Part shown: positions 1 to 4,346 of the stretch, piece by piece
How positions within the stretch are numbered: the stretch's first letter is position 1
Layout: the number at the start of each line of letters is the position of its first letter
Assembly: GCA_013791675.1 (NCBI GenBank)
Contig: VMTI01000288.1
Coordinates: 1-5,219 of the forward strand
DNA length: 5,219 nt
Reading direction: 5' to 3'
Origin: a bacterium
GTDB taxonomy: Bacteria > CG03
The notes under the pieces: model-generated
What the model was told of the DNA's origin: nothing
Databases searched by the model: none
Seen by the model: only the letters and a program-made list of their open reading frames with translations
Made by a program: the position numbers and the translations under genes

Positions 1-44
1 ATTATTCATATGATAAATTTACGTTTGTTTACCATTCCTAATAT

Positions 45-64
45 GGAAAAATTACAATATTGTA
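45..64 (-). terminator. Weak candidate terminator downstream of rpe
   Basis: On the minus strand a perfect 12-base palindrome (TACAATATTGTA, 64-53) is followed by A and five T residues (51-47). The layout is hairpin then U-run, but the stem is entirely A/T apart from one G-C pair per half, so it would be weak. A separate hairpin with arms TGAACG/CGTTCA (123-103) overlaps the rpe stop codon but has no U-run. Nothing else in 1-120 looks like a gene or a convincing promoter. Confidence 0.25.
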
Positions 65-120
65 TTTGTTTTGGCAAGAGGAAAAAGAATGGGCTGAAAT
101 TTTGAACGCGGAGAAAACGT

Positions 121-753
121 TCAGCGGAGAGCCTTGAGGGCAGCAAGCTTTTTCAGGATATTGCCGCCGGAAAGATAGGAACTCGCCACGACCGAATCAG
201 CGCCCGCGCCGCGGCAAAGCGCGGCTGTTTCAAGGTTTATTCCGCCGTCAACGCATATCCTGCATTTAAGTTTTTTCCTGTCTATTATTTTGCGGAGGCG
301 CGAAATTTTTTCCAGAACACCGCTGTCAAATTTCTGTCCGGAAAAACCCGGTGGAACGGACATAAGAAAAGCCGTTTCTATATAAGGCAGCCACTTCTCT
401 ATTCTCGCGGCCGGCGTCGCGGGATTTAAGGCAATGCCTTTTTTGACGCCCTTCATTTCTTTAAGCAACGCTTGCGGCTCGCGTAAAGCTTCAATATGAA
501 AAATTATTCTGCCGCATGATTTTTTGTACCACTTCCACTGCTCGGCGGGATTGACGACCATAAGGTGCGCCTCAAAAAGCAGTGCTGTTATTTTTCTGAG
601 CGAATCAATCAGAGGCGGCCCGAAGGTAAGGTTGGGAACAAAACTTCCGTCCATTATATCCATGTGAATAAAATCCGGGCCCCTGCCGTATTTTTTAAGC
701 TCGTCGCCCAATCTGCTGAAATCGTTTGAGAGAATAGAAAGTCCGGTTTCCAT
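121..753 (-). CDS. rpe: Ribulose-phosphate 3-epimerase
   Basis: Predicted cytosolic TIM-barrel enzyme that interconverts D-ribulose 5-phosphate and D-xylulose 5-phosphate in the pentose phosphate pathway. The 210 residues match the family's usual length of about 210-225. Visible family motifs are SILSNDF (6-12), IHMDIMDGSFVPN (29-41, with metal ligands/catalytic residues H30 and D32), EAHLM (61-65, H63), ALNPATP (108-114), MSVPPGFSGQ (131-140) and VDGGI (168-172, catalytic D169). Two positions differ from the commonest form: the usual MSVNPGFGGQ has P134 and S138 here, and the phosphate-binding G-S-A near 191 reads S-S-Y. The ATG is well supported: AAAGGA at 765-760 lies 6 nt upstream, and the start overlaps the PASTA-gene stop by one base (TGATG). 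The N-terminus is a few residues shorter than typical. It is the last gene of the operon. A related sugar-phosphate epimerase is a less likely alternative. Confidence 0.95.
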   Translation of the reverse strand: METGLSILSNDFSRLGDELKKYGRGPDFIHMDIMDGSFVPNLTFGPPLIDSLRKITALLFEAHLMVVNPAEQWKWYKKSCGRIIFHIEALREPQALLKEMKGVKKGIALNPATPAARIEKWLPYIETAFLMSVPPGFSGQKFDSGVLEKISRLRKIIDRKKLKCRICVDGGINLETAALCRGAGADSVVASSYLSGGNILKKLAALKALR

Positions 754-1721
754 CAGATATCCTTTCTTGCCACAGGTGTACCGTCAAGATGAAAAATGGC
801 GTAAGCTTCGCCTATCACCTCAACCTCAAGTGAGATTTTTTTGCCCGGCTGTTCCGCCTTTTCGTAAACGGTTCTGCGGCTGACGGCGTCTTTGACGATT
901 ATTTTCACGTCCCTTTCTTTTATATCCTGCGGCACTTCCCAGTAGATATACACCGTTCTCTGCACATTTTCCTCGCGGGAAAGCTGAGATATAAAAAACT
1001 TAATAAAGGAATCTTTTGAGAGCATATCCCCCGGAGCCGGCTCCTGCTTTATAATTGTCCCCGGCGCGATGTTGTTGTTTATCATCTCTTCCGTTTCGGC
1101 GATCTCAAAACCCATTTCGTTCAGAGACAATGACGCCTCAGACGATGATTTGCCGACATAATAGGGCATAACGAGAAAACCCATTAAAGACGCGGGGCCT
1201 TTGCTCTTAGCTATATCTATCATAGTCGCGGGTTTCACTATTCCGCCGGGAAGCGGTTCCTGCATTATAATGCGGTCTATCTTCACCTCATCGCTGTAAA
1301 GTCCGGTGACATTTCCTACGGCGAGGCCGGCGCGCGTTAAAAGAATTTCGGCCTCCGGCAGTGTTCTTCCGCAAATATCCGGCACATATATAAGATTGCC
1401 GCCTTCCGAAAGCGTCAAACGCACTTTTCGGCCTGTCCTGACGACGGCGCCAGCTACGGGATTCTGCCTGACGACGGAACCCGCGGGAATAGTTTCATCA
1501 CTTGATGATTCCTTTTCCTTGTCGGCGAGCAGTCCCTTCTTCTGAAGCGCGTCCATGGCCGCGGCGATATTCATTCCCGTGACGTCAGGCGTCACTACGG
1601 CGCGGCGCGTCTTTGTGATAATGCGCATAGCCATATCAAATCCGACGGCAATCAGCGCCCCGAAAAAGACGGCGTAAACGGCATAGCGCGCGTAAATCTT
1701 AATTTTTTCTTTGTCTATCAT
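753..1721 (-). CDS. Membrane-anchored protein with three PASTA domains, no kinase domain
   Basis: A 322-residue protein with a short charged cytoplasmic N-terminus (1-11), one hydrophobic membrane segment (about 12-33) and three extracytoplasmic PASTA domains at about 43-106, 111-175 and 182-246. Each PASTA repeat shows the P-x-x-x-G opening (for example VTPDVTGM, YVPDICGR) and the Q-x-P-x-x-G element (QNPVAG 86-91, QEPLPG 154-159, QEPAPG 226-231). A beta-rich C-terminal region (about 256-318) resembles the tail seen after PASTA repeats in some PknB-type receptors. PASTA domains generally bind peptidoglycan fragments or act as spacers in Ser/Thr kinases and penicillin-binding proteins. Neither a kinase nor a transpeptidase domain is present, and the N-terminus is too short to have held one. 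The ATG overlaps the trpG stop (ATGA) with no strong Shine-Dalgarno sequence, so translation probably depends on coupling. Its precise role is unknown; a cell-wall sensing or scaffolding role is inferred. Confidence 0.9.
   Translation of the reverse strand: MIDKEKIKIYARYAVYAVFFGALIAVGFDMAMRIITKTRRAVVTPDVTGMNIAAAMDALQKKGLLADKEKESSSDETIPAGSVVRQNPVAGAVVRTGRKVRLTLSEGGNLIYVPDICGRTLPEAEILLTRAGLAVGNVTGLYSDEVKIDRIIMQEPLPGGIVKPATMIDIAKSKGPASLMGFLVMPYYVGKSSSEASLSLNEMGFEIAETEEMINNNIAPGTIIKQEPAPGDMLSKDSFIKFFISQLSREENVQRTVYIYWEVPQDIKERDVKIIVKDAVSRRTVYEKAEQPGKKISLEVEVIGEAYAIFHLDGTPVARKDI
760..765 (-). promoter_or_regulatory. Shine-Dalgarno sequence for rpe, inside the PASTA gene
   Basis: AAAGGA lies 6 nt upstream of the rpe ATG and fixes that start. 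It falls within the last codons of the PASTA gene, so rpe is translated from the same message by its own ribosome-binding site plus stop-start coupling (TGATG). Confidence 0.7.
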
Positions 1722-2335
1722 TTATCCGCGATTCTACAAAAATTAGCGATAATTTTAAAACCCTCTGTCGTCAAAATTGATTCCGGATGAAACTGAACGC
1801 CGTAAATATCGCTGCCTTTTACTTTGATTCCCATTATTTCGCCATCGTCGCTTCTCGCCGTTATTTCCAAAGAGTTATTGGTGCCAGGCCGGCTCCGCCG
1901 GGACTTTCGTGCCTTATTGAGGCGCGGAGCTTCTTCTATAACAAGAGAATGATACCTTGTCGCAGTAAAAGGATTATCCACGCCCGAAAATATGCCTTTT
2001 CCGTTATGCTTGATCTGCGATGTTTTGCCGTGCACTATTTTTTTTGCGCGGACAACCTTCGCGCCGAATACGCATCCTATCGCCTGATGTCCCAAACACA
2101 CCCCGAGGATAGGCGTTTTTCCAGAAAAAGCTTTGATAATTTCCATGGACCGCCCCGCATTCTCCGGTCTGCCGGGCCCGGGAGAAATAACTATACCGTC
2201 TGGACGATACCGGACGGCTTCATCAACGCTGATACAATCGTTGCGGACAACCTTTATGTCCTTCGTTATCTTTCCGAAATACTGCACGATGTTGTAAACA
2301 AACGAATCGTAATTATCTATAAAAAGTATTCTCAA
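1718..2335 (-). CDS. trpG: Anthranilate synthase component II, glutamine amidotransferase
   Basis: Class I glutamine amidotransferase subunit that supplies ammonia to TrpE for anthranilate synthesis. Its 205 residues contain the expected motifs: LFIDNYDSF (4-12), ISPGPGRPENAG (50-61), GVCLGHQAIG (78-87, nucleophile C80), VHGKTSQI (101-108), ATRYHSLV (125-132) and GVQFHPESILT (179-189, H183 and E185). The start is TTG, not ATG: it follows GGAGGA (2344-2339) and overlaps the trpE stop as TTGA. The protein is about 15 residues longer than typical TrpG. The excess lies between HSLV and LEIT, where residues 135-154 are encoded by a repeat shared with trpE (1875-1935). That stretch is basic and low in complexity (APRLNKARKSRRSRPGT), unlike the family. 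The catalytic triad is intact, so the enzyme is expected to be functional. It could also serve PabB as an amphibolic PabA/TrpG subunit. Confidence 0.94.
   Translation of the reverse strand: MRILFIDNYDSFVYNIVQYFGKITKDIKVVRNDCISVDEAVRYRPDGIVISPGPGRPENAGRSMEIIKAFSGKTPILGVCLGHQAIGCVFGAKVVRAKKIVHGKTSQIKHNGKGIFSGVDNPFTATRYHSLVIEEAPRLNKARKSRRSRPGTNNSLEITARSDDGEIMGIKVKGSDIYGVQFHPESILTTEGFKIIANFCRIADK
1875..1935. repeat. Intragenic REP-like palindromic repeat, copy 1 (inside trpG)
   Basis: A 61-bp segment that recurs at 3177-3237 in the same orientation with 57 of 61 bases identical; the core 1885-1935 is 49 of 51. Differences are at 1882, 1884, 1912 and 1920. Inverted arms GCTCCGC (1892-1898) and GCGGAGC (1924-1930) can pair. 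In this copy a second stem, GCCT/AGGC (1911-1914 with 1920-1923), directly abuts the outer one, giving an 11-base uninterrupted 3' arm with a 12-nt bulge on the 5' side. A competing short hairpin CCGGC-TCC-GCCGG lies at 1889-1901. The element encodes TrpG residues 135-154 without breaking the frame. Identity is from hand alignment. Confidence 0.9.
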
Positions 2336-3813
2336 AATTCCTCCGCTATTTCCACGGCGCGCATCAGCGCCTTCGCTTTATTTTCTGTTTCCCTGTATTC
2401 CTCCGACGGCGAGGAATCATAAACAATTCCCGCTCCCGCCTGCACTGACATTTCTTTCCCTCTGACAAAAACCGTTCTTATGGTTATCGCGAAATCCATA
2501 TCGCCGTTAAAAGAAAAATATCCTACAGCCCCCGCGTAAGGCCCGCGCGGCGAGCCTTCAAGTTCGCTTATTATCTGCATGGCCCGCACCTTCGGGGCGC
2601 CGCTGACGGTGCCCGCCGGAAAAGCCGCCTTAAACAGCGAAAAACTGTCATGGTCGTTGCTGATAATCCCCTCTACCTCGCTGGTCATGTGCATAACATG
2701 CGAAAATTTTTCAACCGTCATAAGCTCTTTGACGAAAACGCTGTCAAAGCTGCACACTCTTCCGAGGTCGTTTCTGGCCAGGTCCACAAGCATTATGTGC
2801 TCCGCGCACTCCTTTTCGGACGACGTGAGTTCCCCTGCGAATTTTTTATCCTCCGCGCTGTTGCCGCCTCTGGGACGGGTGCCGGCTATGGGGCGCAAAA
2901 CAGCCCTTGAAGAATCTTTTCTCACCAGAATTTCCGGCGACGAACCTATAATCTGAAAATCACCGAACTTGAGATAATACATATACGGCGAGGGATTCAC
3001 CATTCGCAGAGCTCTATAAACGCGGAAAGGTTCAACACCCAGGCGGGCCTTCCATCTGCGGGAGAGCACCGTCTGTATGCAGTCGCCGCGGGAAATATAT
3101 TTTTTAGCTTTTCTGACCATGCCTTCAAAATGTTTCTGCGTCACTTCGCTTTTGAAAACGGTTTTTATTGAGGTTTTTATTGGGGACAGGCCGGCTCCGC
3201 CGGGACTTTCGTGACTTATTGCGGCGCGGAGCTTCTTTAGAGTTTCTTTGACTTTTGACTCGGCAGCGCTGTACATTTTACGGGCGTTGGAATCGCTTCC
3301 GTAGCTCCAGCATATTATCCGCATCGTTTTTTTAAGATGATCTATGACTATAACTATTTCCGGAAGCATAAAGCGGAAATACTCTTCCCGCGCGGAGGCC
3401 GCGGGAGCTTTAATGTCCTCCCAAACTCCGGCTATGTCGTAGGAAAAATATCCCACCGCACCGCCCGTAAAAGGCGCATCGCCGGATAATTTCGGGAATT
3501 TATATTTCCCGATGAATTTTTTGAGCTCACCGAAAGAATCTTCGGTTTTTTTTCTTCTGCCATTGACCTCAAAATAATTTCTGCCTCCGGAAATAACAAA
3601 AGCCGCCGCCGGAGAAACAAAAGAATACCTGCCCCACCTTATTCCACCCTCGGCGCTTTCAAGAAGAAAGGCGTTCTCACCCGTTGATAAACGCGCGAAA
3701 ACAGAAACCGGAGTTTCCATGTCACAGCATACATCAGTATAAAGGCATCCCAGCGACGCGCTTTTCAGCGCTTTTTTAAAATCGGCAAAAGAGGGATATA
3801 GTTTATTCAGCAT
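2332..3813 (-). CDS. trpE: Anthranilate synthase component I
   Basis: Converts chorismate and ammonia into anthranilate, the first committed step of tryptophan synthesis, in complex with TrpG. The 493 residues match the usual length. The N-terminal regulatory domain holds LLES followed by ten residues and S (L50-S64), the known tryptophan feedback motif; NPSPYMYYL (273-281) completes that site. The chorismate-binding domain shows GDCIQTVLSRRW (243-254), PIAGTRPRG (308-316), EHIMLVDLARNDLGRV (338-353), FPAGTVSGAPKVRAM (398-412) and QAGAGIVYDSSPSEEY (458-473). The A in PIAGT, where PabB proteins usually have K, favours TrpE over aminodeoxychorismate synthase. Residues about 193-213, in the linker between domains, are encoded by the repeat shared with trpG. 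The ATG at 3813 lies 11 bp inside lepB, with a loosely placed GGAAG (3829-3825). No attenuator is visible, and no other trp gene lies in the window. Confidence 0.95.
   Translation of the reverse strand: MLNKLYPSFADFKKALKSASLGCLYTDVCCDMETPVSVFARLSTGENAFLLESAEGGIRWGRYSFVSPAAAFVISGGRNYFEVNGRRKKTEDSFGELKKFIGKYKFPKLSGDAPFTGGAVGYFSYDIAGVWEDIKAPAASAREEYFRFMLPEIVIVIDHLKKTMRIICWSYGSDSNARKMYSAAESKVKETLKKLRAAISHESPGGAGLSPIKTSIKTVFKSEVTQKHFEGMVRKAKKYISRGDCIQTVLSRRWKARLGVEPFRVYRALRMVNPSPYMYYLKFGDFQIIGSSPEILVRKDSSRAVLRPIAGTRPRGGNSAEDKKFAGELTSSEKECAEHIMLVDLARNDLGRVCSFDSVFVKELMTVEKFSHVMHMTSEVEGIISNDHDSFSLFKAAFPAGTVSGAPKVRAMQIISELEGSPRGPYAGAVGYFSFNGDMDFAITIRTVFVRGKEMSVQAGAGIVYDSSPSEEYRETENKAKALMRAVEIAEEF
2339..2344 (-). 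promoter_or_regulatory. Shine-Dalgarno sequence for trpG, inside trpE
   Basis: GGAGGA lies within the last codons of trpE (GCG GAG GAA), three bases before the TTG at 2335. It is the strongest ribosome-binding sequence in the window and supports the TTG as the trpG start. Spacing is short. The TTGA stop-start overlap adds coupling, which suits equimolar production of the two enzyme subunits. Confidence 0.7.
3160..3183. repeat. 12-bp tandem duplication overlapping the edge of the trpE repeat
   Basis: GGTTTTTATTGA (3160-3171) is followed directly by GGTTTTTATTGG (3172-3183), identical except for the last base. In TrpE it encodes two IKT units (residues 212-219, IKTS-IKTV). The second unit overlaps the outer edge of the 61-bp repeat. 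Both units lie on the same side of the element, so this is not a simple target-site duplication. Replication slippage at or after insertion is a plausible origin. Confidence 0.7.
3177..3237. repeat. Intragenic REP-like palindromic repeat, copy 2 (inside trpE)
   Basis: Second copy of the 61-bp element, offset exactly 1302 bp from copy 1. The outer arms GCTCCGC (3194-3200) and GCGGAGC (3226-3232) are intact, as is the CCGGC/GCCGG hairpin (3191-3203). The inner GCCT/AGGC stem of copy 1 is lost here through the differences at 3214 and 3222. The edge reads ATTGGGGAC (3179-3187), the same nine bases as in the lepB leader hairpin. It encodes TrpE residues 193-212, in the interdomain linker, in a frame shifted by one base relative to its use in trpG. 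Confidence 0.9.
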
Positions 3814-4315
3814 CTTTGTTTATTCTTCCAACGATATTTTTAACCGGCACAAAATATATCGGCTTTCCCGAAGCGTCTTTCCAGTCACGAGAATCTTCCG
3901 ACCAGTCCCTGTTGTCGCCCATCGCGAACACGCAGTCATCCGGAATCTTTATCTCCGGAATATTGTCCCCCTGAAGAATTTCCTTTTCTCTTTTATAAAC
4001 AGCGTAGGGCTCTTCTACCATCTCTTTCCAGTTCAGATAAATCTTTTTGTCGCGTATTTCTATGGTGTCGCCTCCGACGGCTATCACGCGCTTTATAAGC
4101 CCCCTCTTGCCGTCTACAGGAGAGCGGAAAACAATTATATCTCCTCTCTCCACGGGATTGGTAACATAATACCACGCGTTTGCCCACTCTATGTCATAAA
4201 CTTCAAGAGTCGGCTCCATAGAGCCGCTCTCAACTTTCACAAATCCGCCGACGTTAGTGCGAAAAAAATATGCTCCGGCCACGCCGAGAAGAATAAGAAA
4301 CAGTAAGTTTTTCAT
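3803..4315 (-). CDS. lepB: Signal peptidase I
   Basis: Membrane-bound serine protease (family S26) that removes signal peptides from exported proteins on the outer face of the cytoplasmic membrane. The 170 residues have one N-terminal membrane segment (about 3-18). The catalytic Ser box follows as ESGSMEPTL (29-37, nucleophile S32), then RGDIIVF (57-63), the Lys box LIKRVIAVGGD (73-83, general base K75) and the C-terminal box MGDNRDWSEDSRDW (132-145). After SRDW the usual G is K146, and about eight extra residues (to I153) come before FVPVKNIVGR. The length is typical of single-spanning Gram-positive-like or minimal SPases and much shorter than E. coli LepB. No good Shine-Dalgarno sequence precedes the ATG: the nearest AGGA is about 17 nt away, inside a hairpin element. 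The stop overlaps the trpE start by 11 bp. Confidence 0.95.
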   Translation of the reverse strand: MKNLLFLILLGVAGAYFFRTNVGGFVKVESGSMEPTLEVYDIEWANAWYYVTNPVERGDIIVFRSPVDGKRGLIKRVIAVGGDTIEIRDKKIYLNWKEMVEEPYAVYKREKEILQGDNIPEIKIPDDCVFAMGDNRDWSEDSRDWKDASGKPIYFVPVKNIVGRINKDAE

Positions 4316-4342
4316 GGCTATTGGGGACGGTTCCTAATGGCC
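4316..4342. repeat. Short REP-like hairpin in the lepB leader
   Basis: This hairpin fills 27 of the 31 bases between the transglutaminase-like gene and lepB, ending right against the lepB ATG. On the + strand GGCTATT (4316-4322) pairs with AATGGCC (4336-4342, one G-T wobble). Pairing can continue inward through GGGGA/TTCCT with further wobbles. The wobbles become mismatches in the mRNA, so the structure is better as + strand DNA or RNA. ATTGGGGAC (4320-4328) is identical to 3179-3187 in the trpE repeat. The string ATTGGGGACGGTTCCTA resembles one I recall from REP families linked to RAYT transposases in several uncultivated lineages. That link is recollection, not shown here. Confidence 0.6.
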
Positions 4343-4346
4343 GCTT

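Noticed and set aside
18..44. Possible plus-strand promoter (TTTACG with TAATAT) in the A+T-rich end
   Set aside because: Spacing is 15 bp, the hexamers match poorly, and no gene starts downstream on that strand. Base composition alone would produce this.
1033..1044. Perfect 12-bp palindrome GGAGCCGGCTCC within the PASTA gene
   Set aside because: It encodes the conserved Q-x-P-x-P-G element of the third PASTA domain and shares only a few bases with the repeat, so coding constraint explains it.
1787..2422. A 211-codon open frame on the plus strand opposite trpG
   Set aside because: It is antisense to a clear TrpG with all catalytic motifs, its translation resembles no family, and part of it runs through the repeat. 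It is a shadow of the coding strand.
2579..2956. Plus-strand open frames opposite trpE (also 2650-2910)
   Set aside because: They lie antisense to the most conserved part of TrpE, have no recognisable domain, and lack a convincing ribosome-binding site.
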